A program made the translations under genes and the position numbers. 64,000 nt of DNA from Hymenobacter sp. GOD-10R (GTDB lineage: Bacteria; Bacteroidota; Bacteroidia; Cytophagales; Hymenobacteraceae), in contig NZ_CP141188.1 of NCBI RefSeq assembly GCF_035609205.1, positions 1 to 64,000 on the forward strand, read 5' to 3'. Shown here one piece after another: positions 7,470 through 17,537 of the stretch (the stretch's first letter is position 1; the number at the start of each line of letters is the position of its first letter). The notes below the pieces were generated by a model that was not told the origin of the DNA, did not search any database, and worked only from the letters and a program-made list of their open reading frames with translations.

Positions 7470-8876
7470 TCAGCGTTTGAAGATTATATCTTGGGTAAAC
7501 TCGCCTACTTGGAGGTTACCTGCAGCGGCATCCAGCACCTGTTTGCCATTTACCCGCATGTTTTCGAAGCGCACGTTGCGTACCTGCCCCGCCGCGTTGA
7601 GCCCTTGCAATACGGAAGGATTGGCTAGGGCGCCTGAGTAGCTAATATTTTTGAAGACAACTTGCTCGATGTGGCGCCCCGGCCCGGTATTGTACTTGGG
7701 GTTGTTGAGCACGCGCAGGTTCAGCAGCTGACCTTCCTCGAAGTCTTCGATGCGAATGTCCTCGTAGCGCACGTCGCGCACCAGGTTCAAATCGCCGCAG
7801 CTGATAGCCAGGCAGCCCTGGTAGTTCGGGTCATCTTCGTCGTGCTCCAGGATGTCGAGGTTGCGGAAGGTGATGTGCTCGATGGTGTCGCCCGCGATGT
7901 TGGTGTCGCCGTGCAGACCTAGGTTGGTGGGGTGCGCCACGTCGGCCCACAAGATTGAGTTCTGCACCGTGACGTTGCGGGCGTTGCCGTAAAACTGCCA
8001 GCGGTGGCCGTACAGCGCTACGCAGTCGTCGGAAGTGCGCAGGAATACGTCGTCGACTAGCACATCCGAGCAGCTCATCAAGTCGATGCCGTCGCTCCAC
8101 GGTTTGGCGCTGAACGACTTCAGATTGCGAATAGTCAGGTGGTTCGACTGGCCGCCATATACGGTGTAATGCTGCGGATTCTTGACGATGATGCCCTCGA
8201 TAGTGACGTTTCGGGAGAATGTGACTTCCACACCCCGCTCGGGCTGGTCGAGGATGCCACGACCGATGATGCGCACATTCTCGGCGTGGTCTACCACGAG
8301 CTTGGCCCGCAGCACTGCTCCACCCGCTAGGTACACGGTGGTGTTGCTTGGCACGTGAATGACGCTGCCGGGCAAATCGGGCGGGGTATGAATGCCGGGC
8401 CCGAAGTACATGACGTGAGGGTCCTTCGGGTCCGGCGTCTCCGTCTCCAACGCATTAGCAAACACGTGCAGGTTTTGCAGCTTGTCGCCGTTAAATTCTA
8501 CCGACAGCTTGCGGGGCTTATCCAGCGTGAAGTACACCGTGTTGCCTCCCAACCTAGGTTTGATGGCGTATGACAACGGCCGAATGCGCACCTGCTGTAC
8601 TGCCCCGTTGTTCTTGCGAACGGCCACTTCCACCGCCCCCCGAAAGTCGAAGGTGACCATGGACGCATCACGCACCTTGTCTAGGTCTACCTGCACATTG
8701 TACTCAAATAGGTCCTTCCACTCCCCTCCCATCGAGCGCACGCGCACGGTGTAATCGTCGTTGTGCTGGCTGTAGAGCACGCCATTGGGCACCGGATGAA
8801 TGACCAAGCTAGGTTGCGCGAAAGCCGTAGCAGCAAGCAGGAATAAGAAGTTAAGTAACAGGAAACCCCTAGGCAT
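7470..8876 (-). CDS. GH28-like polygalacturonase-type beta-helix enzyme
   Basis: I place the start at the ATG at 8876, where a clean signal peptide begins (MPRGFLLLNFLFLLAATAFAQ), rather than 36 bases upstream. After an N-terminal beta-domain the protein is a right-handed parallel beta-helix. Family motifs are SDGIDL (about residue 262), TSDDCVALYGHRW (about 285, with the paired Asp) and LGLHGDT (about 320). GH28 enzymes hydrolyse galacturonic-acid linkages in pectin and related chains. The canonical RIK motif is not obvious, so a related helix family acting on another uronan is possible. It lies directly downstream of the sugar permease gene, with a gap of under 50 bases. Confidence 0.78.
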   Translation of the reverse strand: MPRGFLLLNFLFLLAATAFAQPSLVIHPVPNGVLYSQHNDDYTVRVRSMGGEWKDLFEYNVQVDLDKVRDASMVTFDFRGAVEVAVRKNNGAVQQVRIRPLSYAIKPRLGGNTVYFTLDKPRKLSVEFNGDKLQNLHVFANALETETPDPKDPHVMYFGPGIHTPPDLPGSVIHVPSNTTVYLAGGAVLRAKLVVDHAENVRIIGRGILDQPERGVEVTFSRNVTIEGIIVKNPQHYTVYGGQSNHLTIRNLKSFSAKPWSDGIDLMSCSDVLVDDVFLRTSDDCVALYGHRWQFYGNARNVTVQNSILWADVAHPTNLGLHGDTNIAGDTIEHITFRNLDILEHDEDDPNYQGCLAISCGDLNLVRDVRYEDIRIEDFEEGQLLNLRVLNNPKYNTGPGRHIEQVVFKNISYSGALANPSVLQGLNAAGQVRNVRFENMRVNGKQVLDAAAGNLQVGEFTQDIIFKR

Positions 8877-8921
8877 ACTGGAGATAGAATAGAAGTGTGC
8901 AGGTAATAGCATAGGCGGTAG

Positions 8922-10196
8922 CTAGGCCTTCACGCGGTAAAGCCGGGCGCCAAAGAGGAAAATGACTGCGTAGCAGATGATAGGCAGGTAGTAGGCCGCC
9001 GCCACATCGTGGTTGGCCACTTTACCCATCAGGTAGGGAAAGATGGCCCCACCCGCCACGGTCATCACCAGAAAGGAGGATGCTTGTTGGGTGCGGGCAC
9101 CTAGGTCTTTGATGCCAAGGCTGAAGATGGTAGGAAACATGATGCTGAAGAAGAAATTCAGTCCCAGCAAGGCGATGAACGAGGGCCAGCCCCAACTCTG
9201 GGCAATGATGACGCACAGCACGGCATTAGCCAAGGCAAACGTGGCCAGCAACTTATTAGGAGCCACGAAGCGCATCAGGAAGGTGCCCGCGAAACGCCCC
9301 ACCATCATCATGACCATGCTCAGGGCGAAGTACTGCGAGGCTTTGGCGTCAGCGAAGCCCATCTTCTCGGCGCCGTAGTTGATGAAAAAGGCCCAAGTGC
9401 CGCCCTGCGCCGCCACATTGAAGAACTGCGCCACTACCGCCCATAGAAAGTGCGGCCGACTGAGCAAGCCTTTCGGTTCAGGCACCTCTTCTACGGTACC
9501 ACTGTAGAACCCGGCTTCGGGCTCGGCATGCACCTCGGCGTGGGCATCTTGCAAAGCGGGCACTTGCACGAAGGCAAACGCCACGGCAATAGCCAGGATA
9601 ACGCCGCCGATGATGAGGTAGAGTGTCTTCACGGAGGACAGGTCGCCGTTGGTGTGTACCCCGCTCAGAATGAAATGGCTGCCCATCAAGGGGCCAATCA
9701 CCGCACCTAGGCCATTGAAAGCTTGCGCAAAGTTCAGGCGCTGGTCGCTGGTAGCGGGCGCACCGAGCGAGGCCATGAAGGGGTGCGCTACGGCTTCGAG
9801 CGTCGCCAATCCACACGCCAGTACGAACAGGGCCCCTCGGAAGAAACCGAACGACTGCGCATTAGCCGCGGGCACAAACAAGAAAGCGCCGAGCGCATAC
9901 AAGGCTAGGCCGAGCAGCACGCCGTTTTTGTACCCGAAGCGTTTCATGAACAGCCCCGCCGGGATGCCCATAATGGCGTAGGCCCCGAAGATGGAGAACT
10001 GCACCAGCCCGGAGTCGGCTTTGCTCACGTTGAGCACGTTCTGAAAGTGCTTATTGAGCACGTCGCCCATAGTGATGGCGATGCCCCAAAGCATGAACAA
10101 GGAAGTGACGAAGATGAGCGTGGGCAGGTACTTCTTCTCCGTGAAAGTCGCCGAGGTGGACGTTTGAGTGGCTGCTGGTGTGATGGTAGGTTGCAT
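8922..10196 (-). CDS. FucP-like MFS sugar permease
   Basis: A 424-residue integral membrane protein with about 12 hydrophobic segments. It resembles the fucose:proton symporter branch of the major facilitator superfamily: FVTSLFMLWGIAITMGDVLN in helix 1, FGAYAIMGIPAGLFMKRFGYK in helix 2 and the following loop, and ATLEAVAHPFMASLGAP near helix 4. These transporters bring monosaccharides, often 6-deoxy sugars or uronic acids, across the inner membrane by proton symport. In this PUL it would import the final products of extracellular and periplasmic digestion. The substrate is not readable from sequence. The central cytoplasmic loop is rich in Glu and His (HAEVHAEPEAG). Confidence 0.85.
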   Translation of the reverse strand: MQPTITPAATQTSTSATFTEKKYLPTLIFVTSLFMLWGIAITMGDVLNKHFQNVLNVSKADSGLVQFSIFGAYAIMGIPAGLFMKRFGYKNGVLLGLALYALGAFLFVPAANAQSFGFFRGALFVLACGLATLEAVAHPFMASLGAPATSDQRLNFAQAFNGLGAVIGPLMGSHFILSGVHTNGDLSSVKTLYLIIGGVILAIAVAFAFVQVPALQDAHAEVHAEPEAGFYSGTVEEVPEPKGLLSRPHFLWAVVAQFFNVAAQGGTWAFFINYGAEKMGFADAKASQYFALSMVMMMVGRFAGTFLMRFVAPNKLLATFALANAVLCVIIAQSWGWPSFIALLGLNFFFSIMFPTIFSLGIKDLGARTQQASSFLVMTVAGGAIFPYLMGKVANHDVAAAYYLPIICYAVIFLFGARLYRVKA

Positions 10197-10217
10197 AAAT
10201 ACAAGAGATTATAAAAG

Positions 10218-13200
10218 CTAAGGAGCTGTGGTTTCGGAGCGCAGTACCCGCCCATTTTTGCTTTCGGTGATGGCTACCTGCACGGTTTGGCCGTCGCCGG
10301 CTAGGTTGCCAATAGTGATTTCCTGGGCCCGGCCATCAGTGAGCGTCACCCGCAGCTTGTCGGCGCTGAGCGCCTCGGCGCACTTCACTACGGCTTTGTT
10401 TTCGTAGGGCTCCAGCACCGTCAGGAAGCGGGCTTCGGTGCCCCGGCTGCGGCTGGCGTACACCTTGCGGCGTGGGGTTTCGTCGCCGAAGGGAAAATCG
10501 CCGCCGAGCGTGGCTTTGAAGCGCACGGCGTTCTGGCCAGCCAGCGGCACCCGGATGATAGCCGGCGCTTTCGCATCTTGAGGTTGAGTGGGCAGGGCGC
10601 TGGTTGGCCGCACCCCCGCCACCTTGATGGGGCCACCGTAGTAGTCCTGATTGGCCACGACCGGCACATCTACATTTTGCGCTTTACCTAGGTCGGTTAA
10701 AGGCTGCTCTCGCCCATCAGCCATGATCAGGCGGGCATTGGCCCAGAACAGTGTTTTCTTCTTGCCGCCATCGGTGCGAACTTGCAAGGTTAGCTCCTGA
10801 AGACCCTTCACGGAAACATCAATTTCCTGCTGGCCCAGAATCCAGATGCCGCTTTCGCCACTCGCCAGCGTTTTGCCGTCGCCGAGTACTTGGTAGTTGA
10901 CCCACTGCTGGTTGTCGTGAGTTTCGGGCGGCATGGCGACCATCAACTCCTGCTGCCGCGGCCAAAGCGAGTGCACATCCATTTTAAGAGGACCAGTCTC
11001 GTTGAGCATCTCGCGCGTGCCGCTGTTATCGGCTTCAAGGCCATAGTCGAACTTAAACCTAGCCACAGCTGGCGCGGTGGCTGTGTACCAATCGACATCC
11101 GTGATGACCTGGGCGGCGCTGTGCGGATCGGTGCTGTATTGGGCATCGTGGCGCAAAAACTTCTTGTTTGCGGCGGTAAGACTTTGCAGGCTACGCATTT
11201 GCAGCAAATTGTCGAAGGTGTGCGGCTGCGTGCCTTTCAGGTAATCGGCCAAAACCACGTAATCATCCGTTACAATGGCAAGTCGGCGCTGCAAGATGGG
11301 CTCGGTATGAGGACCTAGCTTGCCGTAGGCGCGGTCCATGACGAGCGGCAGGCTCTGGCGATTTTTGCGCATCTGGTCGGCAGCCGAATCACCTGGGAAA
11401 TAACGCATACCTAGGTAGGGCTCCTGCGACCACCGGGCGTTCGTTTCTTGCGCGGCCACCTGCATCATCTTGCCGGCGTGGAATAGCAGTTGCCGGGAGG
11501 GCACCGCTTCCTGCTGCTGCTGGTCAACTACCACCATGTTGTGGTTCACCGAAGCCTGCACGTAGAACTTGTACATGAAATTGGGGTAGCCCCACCAGAT
11601 CGTTTCGGGGTTCCAGAAGCTGCGCCCGTAGCGCGTCAGGTTGTCGAGCGACACTCGGTCGAAGTGGCCGTGGAAACCGCCTTGGGTACCGATCTTGAGC
11701 ACGGCCTGAATCTGCTCGCGCGGTGTCCGGTTAGGCGTTTGGGAGCGGAGCAGCGCGTAGCCGATGTTTTCGGCGTAAGCCGAGCGGCCGTATAGCGCGG
11801 GCGTTTCGGCCGGCAGCTCGGGCACGCCGTAGAGCAGGTCGCGCTGCCCCCCTAGCTTGATGATAGCGGCATAAGCCGGGTCGTGGTACACGTAATAAGC
11901 TAGCTCCAGGCGGTAGCCACCGACCTTTTCCTCGTGCCCGTCGTTCATCCCGAAGGCCACGCCTCGGTAGTCGGCCACGGGCGGAATGGCGTCCCAAAAG
12001 TGCTTCAGGGAACGGGTATTGCGCCGCTGCGGCCCCCACTTTTCGAACGACACGCCGTACGGTGGGTTCAGGCCCCAGGGCATTACCATAGCGTAGGGCG
12101 AGTAGTCGGCGGGCACCTCCAGGTGCACCAGGTCGATGCCCCAGGGCTGGCAGGCTAATGCTGCTTGGGTTAGTTCGTAGGCCACCCAGAGGTTATAGCC
12201 GGTGCTTACCTCCCACCACCAGCCGTCGTCCATCACGCCCTTGCTCAGGTAGTCGGTGAAGCCAGACGGGCCGTGAATGTAGCGTTCAGCGGCAGCTAGG
12301 TCGCCCATCGCCAGGGCACTCATGAGGCAGGCGGTAGCCTGGGCCGTGCACCAGTTGCCCATGTTGCCGACGGTCAGCTCCGGCTCGAAGGTTTCCATGA
12401 ACAGGCGCAGCGTGCGGTCGATGGCCTGCCGGTCGGTGGCCGTTAGCACGTCGGCATCGAGGATGGCGTCGTAGGCAGTGGCTACTTTCTGGAAGTTGTC
12501 GCCCTCCTGCGGGCCGCCTTTGTCGGTGCCGGCGAAGGTGCTGGGGTAGCCCGTTTTCTCGTCGGCCAAACGGCGCAGGAATAGCGCTACTTTTTCGGCG
12601 TACTTCTTCTCGCGGGTGAGTTGCCAAGCGTAGGCTGTGGCGGGCAGAAACTGAATAAAGTTTTGCTCGGGAAAGACAAACGTGTGCTTCTCGGCGGCCG
12701 AGTAGTTATCGGGCGGCAAGCTAGCGTTGGGCACCTGCCACTCGTCGGCTAGCTTCACGTAGTGTTCCTGCTCGGTTTTGGCCCAAGCGTACTGCTGCAC
12801 TTTCGCCCGTACTGCGGCCCACCGAGCAGCATCGTGCAGGATGCTTGGGCGCGGCACGTCCCGCGCCGTAACGAAAGTAAGCTCTGGCAGACCTAGGCCG
12901 CTGCTCGTTACGGCTCGCAGACATTGCTGCTCGTGCCCACCGGCCGGTACACCTTCCCGCGGAACCATTACTGACAGCACGCAAGCTGCCGACGCGCCCG
13001 GCGCCAACTGCACCTGCGCGGGCGTTACCGTCGGCGTCATTACTTCGAAACCCGTGCGAGCAAAACGCAGCGTGATGTCCTGCGGCTGGTTGGTGCAATT
13101 GGTGAGGGTGACCTGATAGCTAGCCTTTTGGCCGGCCTGAACTGCCTGACCGAGCACAAGGGCTCGCAATGCCACTACCGGCGCTAAGATCAAGCGCACA

Positions 13201-13781
13201 TTTTTCAGCCGAATGCTTGCCGTCGTTGGGCTATTATCGGTGAATTTGCCGGTGAGGCGCAGGCGTTGGGCAAACTTGAGCATGGCCACCTGGCGGTCAG
13301 GTACATCCAGCGTCGACCAAGGCAAGATGATATGCTGCCAGCCGCCTTTGCCGCCGTTTATAGCTAGGTTGGCGTGCGTCTCGGGTAAATAGTTTTGTCG
13401 TAGCGGGGCGGGTGGCGTCAACAAGGTAGCTTGTAGCTCTAACGTGCGGCCCTTCGGCACCCACACCTCCGCTTCCAAACCATAGAAGCTGCGCCAGTCG
13501 TGGGTGCCGTCGTGCTCAGTGCGAAAACCTTGGGTGTACCAGCCTTTCGGCCCAACCGGGTATTGAAACGAAGCGCTACCGGGTAGCTGTAAGCTAGCCT
13601 CCCCTTTTTTCACCTGCAGCCCCTGCCACCCGGTGTACGTCGGCCCGCCCAGCGTTTCCCACTCCGCATTAGGCAGGCCGACTGCCGTGGCTCCCCACGC
13701 CCACCCTATTAAGGGCGTAGCGAGACATAGCCAGGCGAGTACCGCAGTTAGCAACAAACTTTTGGGCGTGTTAAAAAGCAA
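10218..13781 (-). CDS. Heparinase II/III-like polysaccharide lyase, large multidomain
   Basis: A 1187-residue secreted protein with an N-terminal signal (LLLTAVLAWLCLATP). Residues ~30-200 form a beta-rich carbohydrate-binding-like domain and ~205-310 an Ig-like linker. An alpha/alpha toroid follows (~320-690), with FPEQNFIQFLPATAYAWQLT, NMGNWCTAQATACLMSALAMGD and DDGWWWEVSTGYNLW. The heparinase II/III signature comes next: GGFHGHFDRVSLDN at about 702, then SVNHNMVVVD. The His and Tyr residues of these motifs are the usual catalytic set. Such lyases cleave uronic-acid glycosides by beta-elimination, leaving unsaturated uronates for the GH88-type enzyme of this locus. The polymer specificity is unknown. 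It overlaps neither neighbour and is intact. Confidence 0.8.
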   Translation of the reverse strand: MLFNTPKSLLLTAVLAWLCLATPLIGWAWGATAVGLPNAEWETLGGPTYTGWQGLQVKKGEASLQLPGSASFQYPVGPKGWYTQGFRTEHDGTHDWRSFYGLEAEVWVPKGRTLELQATLLTPPAPLRQNYLPETHANLAINGGKGGWQHIILPWSTLDVPDRQVAMLKFAQRLRLTGKFTDNSPTTASIRLKNVRLILAPVVALRALVLGQAVQAGQKASYQVTLTNCTNQPQDITLRFARTGFEVMTPTVTPAQVQLAPGASAACVLSVMVPREGVPAGGHEQQCLRAVTSSGLGLPELTFVTARDVPRPSILHDAARWAAVRAKVQQYAWAKTEQEHYVKLADEWQVPNASLPPDNYSAAEKHTFVFPEQNFIQFLPATAYAWQLTREKKYAEKVALFLRRLADEKTGYPSTFAGTDKGGPQEGDNFQKVATAYDAILDADVLTATDRQAIDRTLRLFMETFEPELTVGNMGNWCTAQATACLMSALAMGDLAAAERYIHGPSGFTDYLSKGVMDDGWWWEVSTGYNLWVAYELTQAALACQPWGIDLVHLEVPADYSPYAMVMPWGLNPPYGVSFEKWGPQRRNTRSLKHFWDAIPPVADYRGVAFGMNDGHEEKVGGYRLELAYYVYHDPAYAAIIKLGGQRDLLYGVPELPAETPALYGRSAYAENIGYALLRSQTPNRTPREQIQAVLKIGTQGGFHGHFDRVSLDNLTRYGRSFWNPETIWWGYPNFMYKFYVQASVNHNMVVVDQQQQEAVPSRQLLFHAGKMMQVAAQETNARWSQEPYLGMRYFPGDSAADQMRKNRQSLPLVMDRAYGKLGPHTEPILQRRLAIVTDDYVVLADYLKGTQPHTFDNLLQMRSLQSLTAANKKFLRHDAQYSTDPHSAAQVITDVDWYTATAPAVARFKFDYGLEADNSGTREMLNETGPLKMDVHSLWPRQQELMVAMPPETHDNQQWVNYQVLGDGKTLASGESGIWILGQQEIDVSVKGLQELTLQVRTDGGKKKTLFWANARLIMADGREQPLTDLGKAQNVDVPVVANQDYYGGPIKVAGVRPTSALPTQPQDAKAPAIIRVPLAGQNAVRFKATLGGDFPFGDETPRRKVYASRSRGTEARFLTVLEPYENKAVVKCAEALSADKLRVTLTDGRAQEITIGNLAGDGQTVQVAITESKNGRVLRSETTAP

Positions 13782-13840
13782 GGCTTGTGTTCGTTAAAAT
13801 GGTCTTTTGCATCAGCCCGCAGGAGCAAGCTAGGCACTGG

Positions 13841-15511
13841 TTACTTCAGCAGATAAAAGGTTTGCTCGACGGGTTCAGCGGTCTGCACTTTAGGTTCGGT
13901 GGTGCGGCCGCGTTGCCACGCTACTACCGTCACCTTCAGGGGCAGCTTGCTGCGCGGCGGTAATGGAGTGAAGTGCAAAACGTTGCCGTTCACCTCGGCG
14001 GGACCTTCGCGCACGTAGTAGCGCACGGGCAGTCCGGCATCGGAAGTGGCCGCGAGGACTACAGTCGTTTTCGCTGCTCGCGCCGCTTTCAGATCGGCGG
14101 GTTTGGGGAAAGCTAGGTGCTGGGCGGCGCCCTCCGTATTGCGCAAGGGCACAATCATCTGGGCTTGCTGCACGGCTGGTTTATACTCCGCGTCGCCGGG
14201 GTGAGTGGCCGTAAACCACAATTCGTAGTTGCGCAGGTTGGCACCTAGCCCGCGCACCATCTGGAAGGCAAACGTATCGGCGCTAAGCTTCTGAAAGGGG
14301 CCACAAATACGGTTGATCACGACTGGCCCGCCTCCGCTAGCATGCCCGATAGACGTGCCGACGGGTTGCTCCGCCCAAGTAGTCAGGCGCGGACTGCCAC
14401 CGCCCACACTATCCAGGAAGGTGCCGCGCAGTATGAAGCTTACCCCGTTGGCTAAGGGCGAAAAAGCTAGGTTAATCTGCTGGTGCGTGTTGCGCTGCTT
14501 GGGCACGCGACCGTCTTGCACGTAGCTCACGAGCTGCGCTTTCTGGTTGCGGTGCTGCGCCTGATACTTTTCAGTGGCGCGCACGTGCTCTTCATCAAAG
14601 CACCAAAAAGCCTGGGCCGGGTCGCCGGTATATTGCCCCACGGGCGCGGCCGGCACCGTAGGTTCTTGGTTTGGAACCCACTTTCCCAAGAGCCAGCCTG
14701 TTCGCGTTGGGTTGATGGGCTTGAGCACGGGCGGCTTACCTTTCGGAGTGTTCTTGGGAAGGCGATACTGGGCGGCTTTCCTGATGTAAAAAGCTAGGTA
14801 GGCGGTCTTCTCGGCGGTGGTGGCAAAGTGCCCCTCAGCCGGGCAAGCCAGCATGCTCAACGGCATGAGCGGGTGCTGCTGCCGCTCCCTAAGTCCCTCC
14901 GCCGACCACGTGGCGGCGGCTTCGTACTCGCCCATGGTTTCCAGGCTCGGAATGTAGTCAATCGTGCGGTTGCCCCAGATGTCGGGCGCAAATGGGTTGG
15001 ACCGAACATATGGCCACTGTCCGCTTACCGACACGCAGGCCAGCACGCGCTCGGGTGCCCACGCCGCCACATAGTAGGGCGCGCTGGCCGCGGCCGAGTG
15101 CCCCATAGGCACCAGCGGCGCAAACGCTACCTCCTGGTAGCCTGACTCAGCAGCTAGGTCTTTGAGCAGACGCGTAAGGCTTTCGCCCGCGCCTTCCTGG
15201 AAGTTAAACTGCAAGTTAAAGGCGGGTGACACCCAGATTTCGGCGAAACCTAGGTCGCTCATTTCTTGCCGGAACTGCGGACTTTCCAGGATAGAAACCT
15301 CCTCCATGTTGTGCTGGGCAAACACGATACCGCGCACCTGCTTGCACGTGGACGGTATCCAGAGAAAGGCCCGCGCTGGCCCCGCTTTGTCCTTGCCTCC
15401 TACCACCGGCACCGACCATTGCCACTCCTGCGCTTGCGTGCTGCGTGCCAAACTGAGCCAGCCAAACAGCAGGAGAAAGTGGCGTAGGAAGGGAGTTGAA
15501 AATTGGGGCAC
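13841..15511 (-). CDS. Secreted alpha/beta hydrolase, esterase-like
   Basis: A 556-residue protein with a signal peptide ending near TQAQ. The N-terminal half is an alpha/beta hydrolase: VRGIVFAQHNMEE forms the oxyanion strand, PMGHSAAASAPYYVA carries the nucleophile Ser (about residue 137), and AEGHFATTAEKTAYLAFYI supplies the His (about 227). The C-terminal half is beta-rich and ends in a domain with PLKVTVVAWQRGRTTEP. That last domain recurs as the fragment at 7212-7469. In a PUL such proteins are usually esterases removing acetyl or methyl groups, which would open the backbone to the lyases; this is inferred. It lies between the heparinase-like and GH127-type genes. Confidence 0.7.
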   Translation of the reverse strand: MPQFSTPFLRHFLLLFGWLSLARSTQAQEWQWSVPVVGGKDKAGPARAFLWIPSTCKQVRGIVFAQHNMEEVSILESPQFRQEMSDLGFAEIWVSPAFNLQFNFQEGAGESLTRLLKDLAAESGYQEVAFAPLVPMGHSAAASAPYYVAAWAPERVLACVSVSGQWPYVRSNPFAPDIWGNRTIDYIPSLETMGEYEAAATWSAEGLRERQQHPLMPLSMLACPAEGHFATTAEKTAYLAFYIRKAAQYRLPKNTPKGKPPVLKPINPTRTGWLLGKWVPNQEPTVPAAPVGQYTGDPAQAFWCFDEEHVRATEKYQAQHRNQKAQLVSYVQDGRVPKQRNTHQQINLAFSPLANGVSFILRGTFLDSVGGGSPRLTTWAEQPVGTSIGHASGGGPVVINRICGPFQKLSADTFAFQMVRGLGANLRNYELWFTATHPGDAEYKPAVQQAQMIVPLRNTEGAAQHLAFPKPADLKAARAAKTTVVLAATSDAGLPVRYYVREGPAEVNGNVLHFTPLPPRSKLPLKVTVVAWQRGRTTEPKVQTAEPVEQTFYLLK

Positions 15512-15552
15512 AGAAGTAGAAAATGAAGGTTAGTAACCGGAAGCCTAGCAGC

Positions 15553-17523
15553 CTACTGCAGATCCCAGTACACTACGTACCGTTCCCGATGAGCTTTGTA
15601 ATAGGGCACCAGTGTGATGCTACCTGCATCTGTTTCGGCAGTAGTTTTGAAGGTGAGCGGCTGGCCGGGTACGGGCTTGAGCCAGTCAGTCACAGTGCCA
15701 CTTTTGGTGCTCAGCGTATGCACGAGGCCGGTGGGCACGTGGAAGTCATAGCCGTAGTATTGGTAAGGGTCTGCGGGGTCGTGATAGGGCGCGGTGCCGT
15801 TCATGCCTTCGGTACCCATTTCGCCAGCCAGGATGATCGGACCGTAGGCAAAAGCGGCTTTGTTTGGGTTGTCGGGCGTGGTGACGACGCGCAGGCTCAT
15901 TGGTAAGGTCAACTCGACTTTGTCGCCGTTTTTCCACTTGCGGTCCAGGGTGATATAGCTGCCCGGCTGCTGCCTGACTGCTACGGCCTTGCCATTTACT
16001 TTCAGCGTCACGCCATTCTTGGCCCACGATGGATAGCGTAGGTGCAATGGCATATCCACCAACTTTTTAGTTTCGATGGTCAACCGCGTGGTTTCCTCCT
16101 CCGGGTACTTGGTATGCTGCACCACCTTCACACCTCTCTCCTGCCAATTCAGCTCGGATGGAATAAACAGGTTGACGTATAGATCTTTGTCGCCGTGGTA
16201 GTAGATGGCCTCGCCGTACTTGGAGTGGCTTTCGAAGCCCGAGCCCACACAGCACCAGAACGATTGGTCGGGGGTGCTGTAGAGTCGGTAGGCGCCGGGC
16301 AGCATGGGCGAGAAGTACGACACCATGCCGGTTTTGGGGTCCTGCTGGCCTAGGATGTGGTTGTAAAGCGCCTGCTCATAGTAGTCGGCGTACTTGGCCT
16401 CGGGGTCCCAGGTGAACAGGTGCCGCGTCAGCTTGAGCATGTTGTAGGTGTTACACGTCTCGCCGGTGTTGCCGGTGAGGTGTTCCGAAATCTTGTTGGG
16501 CTCGAAGAAGTGCTCCTTGTCGCTGTTGCCGCCGTGCGCGTAGGTGTGATGCTGCACCACGTCATCCCAAAAAAACGTCGCGGCCTTCTGGGCTTTCGGG
16601 TCGCCGGTTAGTTCATAGGACCTAGCCTCTCCGACTAGCTTCGGAATCACCGTGTTGGCGTGCAGAGTATTGAGCTTGTCCTGCCCTTGCTCCAGGGGTT
16701 CGAGCACCGCCTTATGGTAGAACATTTCCGCTAGCTTCAAGTGCTGCGGATCACCGGTGATGGCGTAGAGGTTGTAGAAGGCATCGTTCATGCCCCCGAA
16801 CTCGTTGCGCAGCATCTTGGCTAGTTGCTCTTGGCTCAGAGGTGAGAGCTTCTGATAGGCCCAAGCTGCCATACCTTTTTCCACCTCCAAGGCCTGCTGG
16901 TTGCCGGTCTGCCAGTAGACATCTGTCAGACCCGCGAATATCTTGTGCAGCGTGTACCACGGCGCCCACACGCTGGTGCCGGCGATGTTGCGGTCAATGT
17001 AGTTCTGGGGGAAAGCACTCAGGTAACCTGCTTCGTTCAGCGCTTGCTGCACTTGCGCTAGCCCGGCAACTAAGCTGTCATCCTTGGCCTTAAAAGCCTC
17101 ATTACCTGTGGAAGCATACTGAAAAGCTAGCCCAGACAGGATGTGGCCTATGCTGTGGCCGCGCAATTCCATGTCTAGCGCTTCCCACCCACCAAGAGGT
17201 TTAGGCATCTTGGTGGGGCTAGTTTTCTTGTCCGTCAACAAGCCCGCATTTACCCGGAAGCTATGCAGCAGGCGGTCCGTAGGCAGCGAGAGCAGCCACT
17301 TCCCTTCCCGATCCATGTTGTCTTTGAAGGGGCTGCTGAGCACCCGCACATCCTGCAAGTTGAAGCTGTAGGCCTGAATAGGAGCTTTCACCGCCACCGC
17401 CGTCTGTTCCTTGGTTTGGCCGGGGTATTGGGCATGCGCTGTGCTGGTAGCTAAGCCTAGCACCAGCCCTAGAGAAAGCTTACCTACTTGCATCAAACTG
17501 CGCGCAGAAAGAGAATTACTCAT
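15553..17523 (-). CDS. GH127/GH146-type beta-L-arabinofuranosidase
   Basis: A 656-residue protein with a signal peptide and the alpha/alpha-barrel of the former DUF1680 family. Recognisable motifs are RGHSIGHILSGLAFQYASTG, GTSVWAPWYTLHKIFAGL, TGETCNTYNMLKLTRHLF (about residue 354) and FWCCVGSGFESHSKYGE (about 424). In characterised members a Cys in the CC pair acts as nucleophile, and Cys residues with a Glu hold a zinc ion; those residues are present. The enzyme removes beta-linked L-arabinofuranose side chains, which suggests an arabinose-decorated substrate. I cannot separate GH127 from GH146 by eye. It lies just downstream of the GH88-type gene with a 14-base gap. Confidence 0.85.
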   Translation of the reverse strand: MSNSLSARSLMQVGKLSLGLVLGLATSTAHAQYPGQTKEQTAVAVKAPIQAYSFNLQDVRVLSSPFKDNMDREGKWLLSLPTDRLLHSFRVNAGLLTDKKTSPTKMPKPLGGWEALDMELRGHSIGHILSGLAFQYASTGNEAFKAKDDSLVAGLAQVQQALNEAGYLSAFPQNYIDRNIAGTSVWAPWYTLHKIFAGLTDVYWQTGNQQALEVEKGMAAWAYQKLSPLSQEQLAKMLRNEFGGMNDAFYNLYAITGDPQHLKLAEMFYHKAVLEPLEQGQDKLNTLHANTVIPKLVGEARSYELTGDPKAQKAATFFWDDVVQHHTYAHGGNSDKEHFFEPNKISEHLTGNTGETCNTYNMLKLTRHLFTWDPEAKYADYYEQALYNHILGQQDPKTGMVSYFSPMLPGAYRLYSTPDQSFWCCVGSGFESHSKYGEAIYYHGDKDLYVNLFIPSELNWQERGVKVVQHTKYPEEETTRLTIETKKLVDMPLHLRYPSWAKNGVTLKVNGKAVAVRQQPGSYITLDRKWKNGDKVELTLPMSLRVVTTPDNPNKAAFAYGPIILAGEMGTEGMNGTAPYHDPADPYQYYGYDFHVPTGLVHTLSTKSGTVTDWLKPVPGQPLTFKTTAETDAGSITLVPYYKAHRERYVVYWDLQ

Positions 17524-17537
17524 TGTAGTATTCTAGT

